DNA of 64,000 nucleotides from VBWE01 sp943372645 (GCA_943372645.1 CALRZN010000002.1:62001-126000), one strand, 5' to 3'. Numbered from the stretch's first letter, positions 1 to 9,619 are shown. The notes: a model not told the origin generated them from the letters alone. Numbers and translations are program-made.

Positions 1-49
1 GCTCCGGCACAATCCGCTGGATGTGCGGCTGCTGTGAAACGCCATGCGG

Positions 50-733
50 TTACGCATCCACATCCGCCAGCCCGTTTTTCAGCGCAAACACCACCAGCCC
101 CGCCACATTGCGCGAATTGGTTTTCTGCAGCAGGTTGTTGCGGTGCCCGTTTACGGTTTTCACGCTGATGAACAGTTTTTCGGCAATTTCTTCCGATGTA
201 AGCTGTTTGCAGATGAGGCTGAGTATTTCTTCTTCGCGGCGCGTGAGCTCGATGTTGGTGGTGTGCAGCGATTTCAGTTTTGTTTTTTTGCCGAGGTTGC
301 CCTGTATGGCGCGCAGCGTGCGTTCGTTGATGTACGAGCCTTTCGTGTGGACGCTTTCGATGGCTTCGCGCACTTCTTTCGGATCGCAGTCTTTTACGAG
401 GTAGCCGTGCGCGCCGTGTTCGATGAGTTTGGCGATAAAACTTTCGTCCTGGTGTACCGAAAGAATCAGCACTTTAATGGACGGGAACTTACGCAGCACC
501 ATGTCGGTAACGTCAATGCCTGAAAATTCGCGGTCGCCGTCAGCGGGCAGCGAGAGGTCAACCAGCAGCACATCGGGCAGTTCGGGGAGGGCAGAAAGTT
601 TTTCTTCGGCCGAAAAACCGTTTTCCGATTCAAACATCACCGTGGTTTTGTCCCAGAACGAAAGCAGGGCTTTCATGCCTTCGCGGAAAAGAAACTGGTC
701 TTCGATGAGACCTATTTTTATTTTTTGTTCCAT
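50..733 (-). CDS. NarL/LuxR-family response regulator
   Basis: A cytoplasmic DNA-binding response regulator of 227 residues. An N-terminal receiver domain (about 5-125) has the acidic pair E11/D12, the phospho-acceptor D59 in LLVDLSL and the conserved lysine in YLVKD. A LuxR-type helix-turn-helix follows (about 160-222), starting LTRREEEIL with recognition helix VKTVNGHRNNLL. It is the last gene of a minus-strand operon, 68 nt after a histidine kinase of the matching (NarX/DesK-like) class, which is its probable phosphodonor. Family and architecture are clear; the target genes cannot be read from the sequence. Confidence 0.93.
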   Translation of the reverse strand: MEQKIKIGLIEDQFLFREGMKALLSFWDKTTVMFESENGFSAEEKLSALPELPDVLLVDLSLPADGDREFSGIDVTDMVLRKFPSIKVLILSVHQDESFIAKLIEHGAHGYLVKDCDPKEVREAIESVHTKGSYINERTLRAIQGNLGKKTKLKSLHTTNIELTRREEEILSLICKQLTSEEIAEKLFISVKTVNGHRNNLLQKTNSRNVAGLVVFALKNGLADVDA

Positions 734-801
734 GATCGTAAACTATTTACCGCGATGTAACGCAATGTTTTGCGCAATGTCACGCAATGTATTCTTTTCT
801 T

Positions 802-1593
802 TTAACCCATTAATGGTATTTCTGCCGTTACGGCGATGCCGCCCTGTTCGCTGTTTTTTATGGTTACGGTTCCGTTAAGTGCGTGTATGCGGGTTTCGAT
901 GCTGTGCTGCCCGATCCCTTTTTTCAGGTTGGTTTCGTCAAAACCTTTGCCGTTATCGTTGTAATGTAATATTACGCTTCCGGCCTGCTGCTGCAGGTGC
1001 AGGCGGATGTGCGTGGCCTGCGCGTGGCGGATGGTGTTATTTACCAGTTCCATGCATACACGGTAAAGCCCGAGTTCGGCGGCAAGCGGCAGGCGGTGCG
1101 AATAATTACCGGTAATTACTTCCAGCTGCAGTTTGCCTAGTTTGTTCAGGTCGGTGGCCATGGCTTCGAGCGTTTGCGCGAGTCCGAAACTTTCGAGCAG
1201 GGGCGGCATCAGTTCGTGGCTGATGCGGCGCGTGGAGGCCAGCGCGTTTTCGAGCATGCCGCGCACCTGCTGCATGTGTGTGATCTGCGCCGGCTGCAGG
1301 GCCGTTTCCTGTTCAATGTGCATGAGGTGCATGCGCGCCATGGACAGCGCCGCGCCCAGTTCGTCGTGCAGGTCGCGGGCAATGCGTTTGCGTTCTTCCT
1401 CCTGCACCGCAATACTGGCCTGCAGTAACTCGAACTGGTGCTGTGCGTTTAGTTTTTCCTGTTTGAGTTTTTGGGTAAGCAGCTTCTTTTTGAATTGCTG
1501 GTTAAGCAGCAGTACGCCCAATACAATCAGGAAAACCACGCCGGTGAGTGGCAGCAGTGCGGATAAAAAATTTATGTCGTTGGCCGTTTCCAT
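802..1593 (-). CDS. Sensor histidine kinase without its own sensor domain
   Basis: 263 residues. One transmembrane helix (about 12-30) leads into a coiled coil, then a HisKA_3 dimerisation domain with the phospho-acceptor H76 in RDLHDELGA. A C-terminal HATPase domain carries the N box ELVNNTIRHA and the G box DNGKGF. It autophosphorylates and should signal to the adjacent NarL-type regulator. No periplasmic or PAS input domain is visible. Its start overlaps the 3' end of the upstream seven-helix membrane protein by 22 nt, so the two are translationally linked, and that protein is a plausible sensory partner (inference). Confidence 0.93.
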   Translation of the reverse strand: METANDINFLSALLPLTGVVFLIVLGVLLLNQQFKKKLLTQKLKQEKLNAQHQFELLQASIAVQEEERKRIARDLHDELGAALSMARMHLMHIEQETALQPAQITHMQQVRGMLENALASTRRISHELMPPLLESFGLAQTLEAMATDLNKLGKLQLEVITGNYSHRLPLAAELGLYRVCMELVNNTIRHAQATHIRLHLQQQAGSVILHYNDNGKGFDETNLKKGIGQHSIETRIHALNGTVTIKNSEQGGIAVTAEIPLMG

Positions 1594-2222
1594 AATCCAA
1601 TAAAAAAAGAAGAGTACATGACCAGGGAGAAAAAACCGTGAACAATCCAGGAATACTGACTCAGGTAAATCGGGAACGACCGGTTGATTACATCACCAAA
1701 GTAAAACAAAAGCAGGTTCGATGAAAAATAAATCAGCAGGCCCGCATTGATCCAGTTTATGCTTTTGAATTTCCCGTCGGCAACTTCTTTCACCGCTTCG
1801 TTCTGCGCGATGTTGAGTGTGAAAAACGAAAGGATAATTACCAGCACCGATTCAACAGTAAGGGCATTCGAGTCGAATGTAAACAACCCCTGGATAAAAA
1901 AGGAATTAATAATACTGAACACCAGGAACAGGATGAGTACCGTATTAAAGATCCGCGGATCAATGTAGTTGCGCAGAACTGATTTAAAAAACCAGAGCAG
2001 GATAAAAAACCCGGCAGGCACATACACATGATGAAGCGGCAGGTTGTTTTTATGAAACCACCATAATAAAACCGTTGCCAGTTCTACGGCACAGGAAAGA
2101 AAAATGAACCAGCAAAAGAGGCGCAGTTCATTTTTCAGTTTCCCATAGATAGCAATGGCATATCCCGTTACAATAAATTCAGGAATGCATGAAATGGGTA
2201 TTAACCATTTTGAACTAGGCAT
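1572..2222 (-). CDS. Seven-helix membrane protein, possible sensor subunit
   Basis: A 216-residue integral membrane protein of unknown family with about seven hydrophobic segments and short polar loops (KNELR, HKNNLP, KRPTT at the C-terminus). No enzymatic motif is seen. It overlaps both neighbours: 8 nt with the gene upstream and 22 nt with the downstream kinase, so it is in the same transcript as a kinase lacking an input domain. That context suggests ligand sensing or membrane-state sensing for the kinase, comparable to 7TM sensor modules, but function is inferred from position only. Confidence 0.7.
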   Translation of the reverse strand: MPSSKWLIPISCIPEFIVTGYAIAIYGKLKNELRLFCWFIFLSCAVELATVLLWWFHKNNLPLHHVYVPAGFFILLWFFKSVLRNYIDPRIFNTVLILFLVFSIINSFFIQGLFTFDSNALTVESVLVIILSFFTLNIAQNEAVKEVADGKFKSINWINAGLLIYFSSNLLLFYFGDVINRSFPIYLSQYSWIVHGFFSLVMYSSFFIGLWKRPTT

Positions 2223-2721
2223 TCGGGATATGTATATTTCCGGCCTTATAAAGATCGCTGTTCACGTCGCAGGTATTCGGACAGGGTGCGCTGAAGTCGT
2301 ACGCAAACGGGGTGTTTGGAACAATAACATCATCAATGTATACATCACCCACAGGAATGTATTCGGAATCTGTTTCGTGTTGATTAGTAATCATCGGTAC
2401 CATATATAACTTATAAACTCCATTAGGGTCTGTCGGGTCTTCGCTCATACCGATATATGCTCTGAAATGATCTTGCGGAAAATTCATATTGCCAGCCTCA
2501 CCGAGTAACTGAACAATATCTGCATGAAGAATTTCATAGCCTTTGAGCAAATTCGCCTGTGTATAATATTTGACAAACTGCCCTTCCGCATTCCGAACCC
2601 AAAGCTGCGACATTGTTGCTTTGTAGCGTGCGATGTCTTCCATTGCATGTGTGTAGGGAACGCGCTTTTTAAGTTCGTTTTCAGAAAGGCCATCTGAAGA
2701 AACAGGTAGGTAGGTAGGCAT
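2215..2721 (-). CDS. Hypothetical protein, first gene of the two-component operon
   Basis: 168 residues from the start MPTYLPVSS. The longer reading from 2778 adds a Cys-rich, unlikely N-terminus, so the internal ATG at 2721 is preferred. No signal peptide or membrane helix. The protein is acidic, with a central helical part (AMEDIARYKATMSQLW) and a C-terminal part rich in Asp, Pro and Tyr (YIPVGDVYIDDVIVP) ending in two Cys (CPNTC). I do not recognise a family. It overlaps the next gene by 8 nt, so it is cotranscribed with the sensor kinase system. Confidence 0.6.
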   Translation of the reverse strand: MPTYLPVSSDGLSENELKKRVPYTHAMEDIARYKATMSQLWVRNAEGQFVKYYTQANLLKGYEILHADIVQLLGEAGNMNFPQDHFRAYIGMSEDPTDPNGVYKLYMVPMITNQHETDSEYIPVGDVYIDDVIVPNTPFAYDFSAPCPNTCDVNSDLYKAGNIHIPNA

Positions 2722-2988
2722 AGGATCTAAGTTTTTTTGGTTTCCGCAATAATACGCGCAAAACCATACGCAAATCAAGGTTTTCCCTGAAATTCACGAA
2801 AAACAGTTAATTGTTCCTGAAAACCGGGTATTTCTATCCGGTTTTTAAAAACACATGTTTTGCTGCTGTTTTGGCGGTCGGGTTTGCTGTTGTTTTGCAG
2901 CCACCGGAACGAACTACACTTCACCGGTAAACAGCGGAAGCCGAAAAGCTGGACCCTACGAGTAGGCAGATCTTCAAAAATCATTTGT

Positions 2989-3564
2989 ATGTCAGACACA
3001 ATTAAAAATCCGGCAGCCGAAACCACACCAACTGTAAAAGGCCGTGGTGCCAAAATCCCCGTTACATTCCAGTCGCTTGATGAAACCTACACCTGCGATA
3101 AGCAACTTTATTATGTTTCAACGGCCTACGTTATAAATAAAATGAACGGCGGTTCGCTGGAGTGGGCCCTCACTACCAACGGAAATTTTAATTATGCCTG
3201 GAACGCCGGCAGCCAGAACTTCGCCCCGGCCGGTGCAAGCAAAATGGAGGTGTTTGAAATTCAGCGCGGCAACCTCGGTTCTAATCCTGCAGGTTTGTAT
3301 GAAATTTTTTCAGCGAGCATCAACTTATACAATTCGGTGATTGAGCTGCAGCTCAAATTTGTTACCACCTCCACCTGGGGAAGTGATATGTATGCCAATG
3401 TGCTTCTCGATGGTGTTACCCAGACAAACGGCTGGTTCAGCGACGACCGCACCGTGTCTTTTATTGTAAAAGGCGGGTACGATACTACCGTGATTGACGT
3501 AACATTCCCGTACGGCGGGCAGTTTTACGATGATGCGGTGTTTACTTTTTCCGAACATTTTTAA
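2989..3564 (+). CDS. Hypothetical protein, divergent from the two-component operon
   Basis: 191 residues from MSDTIKNPAAE; upstream in-frame codons from 2860 read as low-complexity non-native sequence and were dropped. No signal peptide. The composition is beta-rich, with alternating aromatic and polar stretches (QLYYVSTAYVINKM, TFPYGGQFYDDAVFTF). I recognise no family. It is divergently oriented from the gene at 2215-2721 across 267 nt and followed by a strong terminator. Cytoplasmic location is likely. Confidence 0.6.
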   Translation: MSDTIKNPAAETTPTVKGRGAKIPVTFQSLDETYTCDKQLYYVSTAYVINKMNGGSLEWALTTNGNFNYAWNAGSQNFAPAGASKMEVFEIQRGNLGSNPAGLYEIFSASINLYNSVIELQLKFVTTSTWGSDMYANVLLDGVTQTNGWFSDDRTVSFIVKGGYDTTVIDVTFPYGGQFYDDAVFTFSEHF

Positions 3565-3575
3565 AGTTCAGCGCA

Positions 3576-3610
3576 TAAAAAAGGCGATCCGAAATGGTCG
3601 CCTTTTTTTA
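3576..3610. terminator. Bidirectional terminator
   Basis: Stem AAAAAAGGCGA / TCGCCTTTTTTT with a loop of about 10 nt and T-runs on both sides. It lies between convergent genes (2989-3564 plus strand and the TolC-like gene on minus) and can serve both. Confidence 0.85.
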
Positions 3611-3628
3611 TTTTGTTTTTCGCAGCCT

Positions 3629-4945
3629 TTACTTCAGCAGTTCCCCGTTCTGGCGCAGCAGCTGGGTTTCCGATTTCTTGGCTTCAAACAGCGCATTGAT
3701 GTAACGGGCCTGCGCGTCTTCCAGGTTCTGCTGTGTTTCTTTTGTTTCGAGCAGGTTGGCTTTGCCGCTGCGGTACCGTTCCATGGAAATCTGCAGCAGC
3801 TGTTCGCTTGCTTTCAGGTTTTCTTTTTCCATGTCCAGGATCGTTTTGTTCATCGTAAAGTTTTTGTAGTCCACATACACCAGCGCATCCACCGTTTGTT
3901 TGTACTGCGCGGTAGCCTGCTGCTGCGAAAGCAATTCGATTTTACGCTGCGCGATTAAATTTTTATTGCGCATGCCGTTAAAGAGCGCCCACGATGCGGT
4001 GATTCCGCCGTTAAATCCGTTCTGCCGGTTAAGGGCTACAAACCCGGCCTGGCTTTCGCTGGCGGTGAAGTTGTATGCGCCGTTGAGTTGAATCTGCGGC
4101 AGCAGGTTGCCTTTGGCCTGGCGGATGTTCTGTTCGGTAATGCGTTCGCTTTGCGCAAAAATGCCGAGGCCGGTATTCGTTTTATAAACCGTTGATTTTA
4201 ATTGCTCGTATGACGGATTGTAATTTGTTGTAATGCTGTCTGTGGTTGAAAAATCAACATCAACCCCACGGGCAAGCAATCCGTTCAGCGTCACTTTTGC
4301 GGCAAGCAGTTGTTGCTGCAGGCGCAGCAAATCGGTGCGTGCGCGGTTTTCATCGGTCTGCAGCAGCAGCACATCTACCTTGCCTTCGGAACCCACATCG
4401 AAACGCGCCTGCGCAATTTTTTTGCGTTCGGCATACAACGTAAGGTTTTGTTCCGCGGTTTTAATCAGCTGCTGTATGCGCACCACATCATAATACGCCA
4501 CCACAATTTCATACACCGTGGTTTCCAGTTGCTGTTTCAGTTCGAGGTCGCTGCGTTGTTCGGCGTAATCGAGCATTTTTTTCACGGCAAACATTTTCAT
4601 GCCGTCAAACACAATCCAGCCCACGTTGAGCGAAGCGGCCGCATTGTCGGAAACCGCGCCTTTGCGGTCCTGCACCGCACCCGAAGCAAACTCCTGGTAC
4701 GAATTGGCATTGGCATAGCCCACGCTTCCGTTCAGTGAAACGGTGGGCAACATGCCTGCATTGCCGGCCGTGTTCTGCAGCGCTGCAATGGATTTATCGT
4801 TGCGGTACATTTTCACCGCGTAATTATTTTCAAGGCCGGTTTTAATGGCTTCTTCCAGGCTGAGGTTTTGCGCCCCAAGCGGTGCGCTGCACCAGGCAAC
4901 CAGAACAGGAATAGCTGCAAGCAGCCGGAACAGGTTATGCCGCAT
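3629..4945 (-). CDS. TolC-family outer-membrane efflux protein
   Basis: 438 residues with a signal peptide ending LGAQ (about residue 26) and the repeated amphipathic coiled-coil and beta-strand layout of outer membrane efflux proteins (for example LNLSLEEAIKTGLENNY-like start and later LEDAQARYINALFEAKKSETQLL). It forms the outer-membrane exit duct of the RND pump. It overlaps the RND gene by 11 nt and is the last gene of the marR-MFP-RND-OMF operon. Confidence 0.93.
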   Translation of the reverse strand: MRHNLFRLLAAIPVLVAWCSAPLGAQNLSLEEAIKTGLENNYAVKMYRNDKSIAALQNTAGNAGMLPTVSLNGSVGYANANSYQEFASGAVQDRKGAVSDNAAASLNVGWIVFDGMKMFAVKKMLDYAEQRSDLELKQQLETTVYEIVVAYYDVVRIQQLIKTAEQNLTLYAERKKIAQARFDVGSEGKVDVLLLQTDENRARTDLLRLQQQLLAAKVTLNGLLARGVDVDFSTTDSITTNYNPSYEQLKSTVYKTNTGLGIFAQSERITEQNIRQAKGNLLPQIQLNGAYNFTASESQAGFVALNRQNGFNGGITASWALFNGMRNKNLIAQRKIELLSQQQATAQYKQTVDALVYVDYKNFTMNKTILDMEKENLKASEQLLQISMERYRSGKANLLETKETQQNLEDAQARYINALFEAKKSETQLLRQNGELLK

Positions 4946-7900
4946 CTTTTTTGTCTTTTATAAAGAGGGAATAGATCGCAGGAATTACATACAGTGTAAG
5001 GATCATAGACAGCAGCAGTCCGCCGATGATCACAATACCCATGCCCATACGGCTTTTGGAACCCGCGCCAAACGCAATGGCAATGGGCAGCGCGCCGAGA
5101 ATGGTGGCAAGACTTGTCATCAGGATCGGGCGCAGGCGCGCGGTGGACGCTTCAATCAGCGCCTCGCGAACACCCATGCCGCGTTTGCGCAACTGGTTCG
5201 AAAACTCGATGATAAGAATGCCGTTTTTCGTTACCAAACCGATGAGCATAATCATACCGATCTGGCTGAAAATATTCAGCGTCTGGTTAAAATACCACAA
5301 CCCGAAAATAGCGCCGGCCAGCGCGGTAGGAACGGTAAGCATGATGATGAGCGGTTCCACAAAACTTTCGAATTGCGCAGCCAGCAACAGGTAAATGAGC
5401 AGCAGCGCCAGCAGAAATGCAAACAAAATGTTTGACGAACTTTCCGCATAGTCGCGCGAGGCGCCGGTGAGTGCGGTGGTGAAACGTTCATCAAGCACCA
5501 CTTTCGCAATGCGGTTCATTTCGGTAATGCCATCGCCGATGGTTTTTCCCGGCGCAAGTCCCGCCGAAACGGTGGCCGACTGATACCGGTTGTAATGATA
5601 CAGCTGGGGCGGGCTGCTGCGTTCGCGCACGGTGATGATGTTGTCCAGCTGAATCATTTCGCCTTTGCTGCTGCGCACATACAGCGCCCCGATGTCTGAC
5701 GGATCGTCGCGGTTTGCACGGTCCACCTGCCCGATCACCTGGTACTGCTTATCGCCCATGATGTAATAACTGAAACGTTGTCCGCTCAGCGCAAGCTGAA
5801 TGGTTTGCGCCACATCAACAATGGAAACGCCGAGTGTTTTTGCTTTTTCGCGGTTTATTTCCACCACGAGTTCGGGTTTGTTGAATTTCAGGTTGGCATC
5901 AACGCCCTGGAACACGCTGCTTTTGTTTGCTTCTTCGAGAAACTTCGGCAGTTTTTCCTGCAGTTTTTTAAAGTCGTTGGTTTGCAGCACAAACTGTACC
6001 GGCAGTGCCCCGCGCGGGCCTCCGCCCGACGAGATGGACTGTTCCTGGATCACGAACACTTTTCCTTCCGGAAACTGCGCCAGGTTTTTGTTGAGGTATG
6101 CGGCAATCTGTTGCTGCGAACGTTTGCGGTTTTGTGCTTCGGTTAAAGCGAGGCGAACAAAACCCGTATTCACCGCACCCGATCCGGCAAAGCCCGGGGC
6201 CGTTACCGTAAGGCACACATTTTTTTCAGCGATGGAATCCGTTACAAAACCGGAAACACGATCCATCAGGGCATCAGTTGCTTCAAACGAAGTGCCCTCG
6301 GGCATGGTAACGCTGAGGCGCAGCCAGTTGCGGTCTTCCAGCGGCGACAGTTCCGACTGCAGCTGCGATCCGAAGTAAAAAATACTGCCCCCGGAAACAA
6401 GCAGGATCACAAAAGCCCACCAGCGTTTCTGCAGAAATCCCGTTACCGAATTGCGGAACCAGCGGTCCATGCCCTGGAAAAACGGTTCGCTCCATACATA
6501 AAAACGGCTGCGTTTGTGCGGGTCTTTATGTACGAGTTTCGCGTTGAGCATAGGCGTAAGCGTGAGCGAAACAAATGCGGAAATCAAAACCGAACCGGCA
6601 ATCACTACGCCAAATTCGCGGAACAGGCGGCCTACAAACCCTTCGAGAAAAATAACCGGCATAAACACCGCGGCCAGCGTAAGCGATGTAGAAATAACCG
6701 CCATGTAAATTTCGCGCGTACCGGCAATGGCGGCTTCTTCGGGTTTCATGCCCCGCTCTAATTTTTTGAAAATGTTTTCCGTTACCACAATGCCGTCGTC
6801 CACCACCAGCCCCGTTGCCAGCACAATGGCCAGCAGCGTAAGCACGTTGATGGAATACCCCATCACATACATAATAAAAAACACGCCGACGAGCGACACG
6901 GGAATATCAATGAGCGGGCGGAACGCGATAAGCCAGTCGCGGAAAAAGAGGTAAATGATTACAATAACTAGGACCAGCGCAATGAGCAATGTTTCACCCA
7001 CTTCGGTAATTGATTTTTTGATGAAGCGTGTATTGTCGAGCGCAATGTTGATGGTGTAATCGGCCGGCAATTCTTTTTTAAGCAACTCAAACCGTTTGTA
7101 AAATTCGTTCGAGATGTCAATGTAATTGGCCCCTGGCTGCGGCACCAGTGCAATGCCCACCATGGGCGTGCCTGATTCTTTGAGCACGGTTTCTTCGTTT
7201 TCCGGACCGAGTTCCACGCGGGCCACATCGCGCAGGCGCACAATGTCGGAACCGTTTTCTTTTACAATAATCATTTCAAATTCCGGAACGGTGCTCAGGC
7301 GGCCGATGGTGTTTACCGTTAACTCCGTGGCATCGCCTTCAATTTTGCCCGAAGGCAGGTCCACGTTTTCGCGGTTGAGCGCGAGGCGGATATCGAGCGG
7401 TGTGAGTTGCTGCGCGGCGAGTTTTTTCGGTTCGATGCGGATGCGCATGGAATATTTGCGCTGGCCCCAGATCTGTACCGTGCTCACACCGGGAATGGTC
7501 TGCAGGTTTTGCCCCACCACGTTTTCGGCGTAGTCGCTTACTTCGAGCAGCGAGCGCGTGTTGCTCACCAGCGTCATCGAAATAATCGGATCGCTGTTCG
7601 CATCGGCTTTGGTAACAACCGGAGGCGCGTCAATGTCCTGCGGAAGCTGACGCACAGCCTGCGCGGTTTTATCACGCACATCATTTGCCGCCGCTTCGAG
7701 GTTGGCCGAGAGGTTAAACTCCACGGTGATGATGCTCGATCCCTGGTTGGACGACGACGAAATGGAACGGATGCCTTCAATTCCGTTGATCGCTTTTTCA
7801 AGCGGCTCGGTAATCTGCGACTGGATCACATCGGCATTGGCACCCGTGTAGTTGGTACGCACCGTAATGGTGGGCGGATCAACCGACGGGTATTCGCGCA

Positions 7901-8000
7901 CGCCGAGAAAATGAAACCCGATAAGTCCGAACAGGACAATAACCACCGACAAAACCGTCGAAAGTACCGGGCGCTTTACACTGAGTTCTGCGAGGCCCAT
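4935..8000 (-). CDS. RND (HAE1/AcrB-family) efflux transporter
   Basis: 1021 residues, full length for an AcrB-type inner-membrane pump: TM1, porter domain 1, TM2-6, TM7, porter domain 2, TM8-12. It begins MGLAELSVKRPV, typical for the family. The proton-relay Asp pair is present in TM4 (GLVVDDGIVV, about residues 401-402). It exports hydrophobic drugs or solvents using proton motive force, with the membrane fusion protein (1-nt overlap upstream) and the TolC-like protein (11-nt overlap downstream). The substrate cannot be told from sequence. Confidence 0.96.
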   Translation of the reverse strand: MGLAELSVKRPVLSTVLSVVIVLFGLIGFHFLGVREYPSVDPPTITVRTNYTGANADVIQSQITEPLEKAINGIEGIRSISSSSNQGSSIITVEFNLSANLEAAANDVRDKTAQAVRQLPQDIDAPPVVTKADANSDPIISMTLVSNTRSLLEVSDYAENVVGQNLQTIPGVSTVQIWGQRKYSMRIRIEPKKLAAQQLTPLDIRLALNRENVDLPSGKIEGDATELTVNTIGRLSTVPEFEMIIVKENGSDIVRLRDVARVELGPENEETVLKESGTPMVGIALVPQPGANYIDISNEFYKRFELLKKELPADYTINIALDNTRFIKKSITEVGETLLIALVLVIVIIYLFFRDWLIAFRPLIDIPVSLVGVFFIMYVMGYSINVLTLLAIVLATGLVVDDGIVVTENIFKKLERGMKPEEAAIAGTREIYMAVISTSLTLAAVFMPVIFLEGFVGRLFREFGVVIAGSVLISAFVSLTLTPMLNAKLVHKDPHKRSRFYVWSEPFFQGMDRWFRNSVTGFLQKRWWAFVILLVSGGSIFYFGSQLQSELSPLEDRNWLRLSVTMPEGTSFEATDALMDRVSGFVTDSIAEKNVCLTVTAPGFAGSGAVNTGFVRLALTEAQNRKRSQQQIAAYLNKNLAQFPEGKVFVIQEQSISSGGGPRGALPVQFVLQTNDFKKLQEKLPKFLEEANKSSVFQGVDANLKFNKPELVVEINREKAKTLGVSIVDVAQTIQLALSGQRFSYYIMGDKQYQVIGQVDRANRDDPSDIGALYVRSSKGEMIQLDNIITVRERSSPPQLYHYNRYQSATVSAGLAPGKTIGDGITEMNRIAKVVLDERFTTALTGASRDYAESSSNILFAFLLALLLIYLLLAAQFESFVEPLIIMLTVPTALAGAIFGLWYFNQTLNIFSQIGMIMLIGLVTKNGILIIEFSNQLRKRGMGVREALIEASTARLRPILMTSLATILGALPIAIAFGAGSKSRMGMGIVIIGGLLLSMILTLYVIPAIYSLFIKDKKDAA

Positions 8001-9079
8001 CAGTTTTTCGGTTTAATCAGTTTCACTTTTGTTTCTTTACGTAACTGCATAAGCCCGGTGGTGAGCAGGGTGTCACCGGCACGGAGGCCTTCTGTTACCT
8101 GTATCATTTCGTCGGTGCGTATGCCGGTCATAATTTTTACTTCTTTGGCCGCGCCGTTTTCAACGATGAATACTTTTTGTCCTTTCAGAATCGGGATGAC
8201 ACATTGTGTAGGAATGAGCAGCGATTTTTCATTGCTCCCGGTGTTTACATACACTTTCACAAAGCTGCCCGGGTAAAACAGTTCGGGACCGCTGTACATG
8301 GCGCGGGCACGGAAGGTGCGCGTGGCGTCGTCTATTTTCGGTTCAATTGCATACAGTATCGCTTTATAGGGTTGTTCGTTTTTGCCGGCCTGCGCAGTAA
8401 ATGTTATGCTGTCGCCTTTGCGGATACTGCTGCTGTATTTTTCAGGAAGCGAAAATTCCACGAACAGCGGTTTGGTTTGTACCAGTGTTGCGATGACCTG
8501 TGCCGGGCTCACGTATGCACCAGGGCTGATGTTTTTTAACCCCACGGTTCCGCTGAACGGCGCGGTGATAATTGATTTGGCAAGTTGGGCCTGGATGAAC
8601 GCCTGGTCGGCTTTCAGCGTATTCACTTCATTCTGCTGGATGTCGGTTTCTTCCTGGCTCACGCCGTTAATGGCAAGCAGTTTCTGCAGGCGGGCGAGTT
8701 TCTGTCCGGCAAGATCAAGCTGCAGTTTGTTTTTCTGCAATTGCGCCTGCAGGTCGGCATCGTTTATTTTTACGAGCGCGGCACCGGCAGAAACGGGTTC
8801 GCCTTCGCGGAAATAAATGGCCGTTATTTTGCCGGAAATTTCCGGGCGCAGTTCCACTTCATTCAGCGCACCGATTTTGCCGGTGGTATAAACGTTGTCG
8901 GCCAGTGTGCTTTCCTGTACCACCATATAGTTCACAGCAACCGGGGCTTTGTTTTTGCCCTGCGTGCCGCCGCCGCCGGGGCCACCGGCTGTTTCTTCTT
9001 TTGCAAAAAACAGGAATTTACTTGTTACCAGCAGCGCCAGCACAATTATTATGATTAACCAGTTCGGAACCTTTTTCAT
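8000..9079 (-). CDS. RND efflux periplasmic adaptor (membrane fusion protein)
   Basis: 359 residues. An N-terminal membrane anchor (WLIIIIVLALLVTSKFLFF) precedes a Gly-rich linker, a lipoyl half-motif, an alpha-hairpin (DADLQAQLQKNKLQLDLAGQ), the second lipoyl half (IITAPFSGTVGLKNISPGAY) and a beta-barrel domain. This is the AcrA/MexA order. It bridges the RND pump and the outer-membrane channel. Start follows marR by 21 nt and its stop overlaps the RND start. Confidence 0.95.
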   Translation of the reverse strand: MKKVPNWLIIIIVLALLVTSKFLFFAKEETAGGPGGGGTQGKNKAPVAVNYMVVQESTLADNVYTTGKIGALNEVELRPEISGKITAIYFREGEPVSAGAALVKINDADLQAQLQKNKLQLDLAGQKLARLQKLLAINGVSQEETDIQQNEVNTLKADQAFIQAQLAKSIITAPFSGTVGLKNISPGAYVSPAQVIATLVQTKPLFVEFSLPEKYSSSIRKGDSITFTAQAGKNEQPYKAILYAIEPKIDDATRTFRARAMYSGPELFYPGSFVKVYVNTGSNEKSLLIPTQCVIPILKGQKVFIVENGAAKEVKIMTGIRTDEMIQVTEGLRAGDTLLTTGLMQLRKETKVKLIKPKN

Positions 9080-9100
9080 GCGTAATATGCAGTTATCGGA

Positions 9101-9580
9101 TTAATGTGTTTTTTTATAGTTGAAAAACAAATCGTTCGAAGGCATGGCCTGCAGGTTTGTTTTCACCTGGGCAAGCACACGCGAAAATGTTTCGCGGTCG
9201 CCTTCAGAAACGTTTTTAAACATTTTCTTCTCCAGTGATGCAAACACGCCGGAAATGATTTTTGTTTGTTCCTTCCCCTTTTTCGTGAGGCGGATCACAT
9301 GCTGGCGGCGGTCGGCGGGATTTACCTTGCGCTCCACCAGCCCCTGTTTACCGAGGTGATCAAGCACTTTTACCATCGCGGTTTTATCAATGGCCAGTTT
9401 GTCGCAGATGTCCTGCTGGCAGCAAAGCCCGTCGTTGTGCAGGATGTAATACAGGATGGAATAATACCGTTCCACACCAATGTGTTCCAGGCTTTTGGAA
9501 AGCACCCCATAATAGTGTTTTGAAACAATCAGGGTTTGCGTTCCTACCGGTATCGCAATTTTCTTTTTTTCGTTGATCAT
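9101..9580 (-). CDS. MarR-family transcriptional regulator of the efflux operon
   Basis: 159 residues with the MarR winged helix: helices LYYILHNDGLCCQQDICDKL, recognition region IDKTAMVKVLDHLGKQGLVER and wing NPADRRQHVIRLTKKGKE. Usually a ligand-responsive repressor of efflux genes. It is the first gene of the operon, and its promoter carries a perfect inverted repeat (9593-9619) covering the -7 element, which fits autorepression of the whole pump operon. Confidence 0.94.
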   Translation of the reverse strand: MINEKKKIAIPVGTQTLIVSKHYYGVLSKSLEHIGVERYYSILYYILHNDGLCCQQDICDKLAIDKTAMVKVLDHLGKQGLVERKVNPADRRQHVIRLTKKGKEQTKIISGVFASLEKKMFKNVSEGDRETFSRVLAQVKTNLQAMPSNDLFFNYKKTH

Positions 9581-9592
9581 CGTTTTGCAACG

Positions 9593-9619
9593 TAAATAGT
9601 TGGCAAATATAACTATTTA
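9593..9619. promoter_or_regulatory. Candidate MarR operator over the efflux promoter
   Basis: Perfect inverted repeat TAAATAGTT-N9-AACTATTTA. A consensus Bacteroidota -7 box, TATATTTG on the minus strand (9604-9611), lies inside the spacer and right arm, 23 nt before the marR start. Binding of a MarR dimer here would block transcription. Confidence 0.7.
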
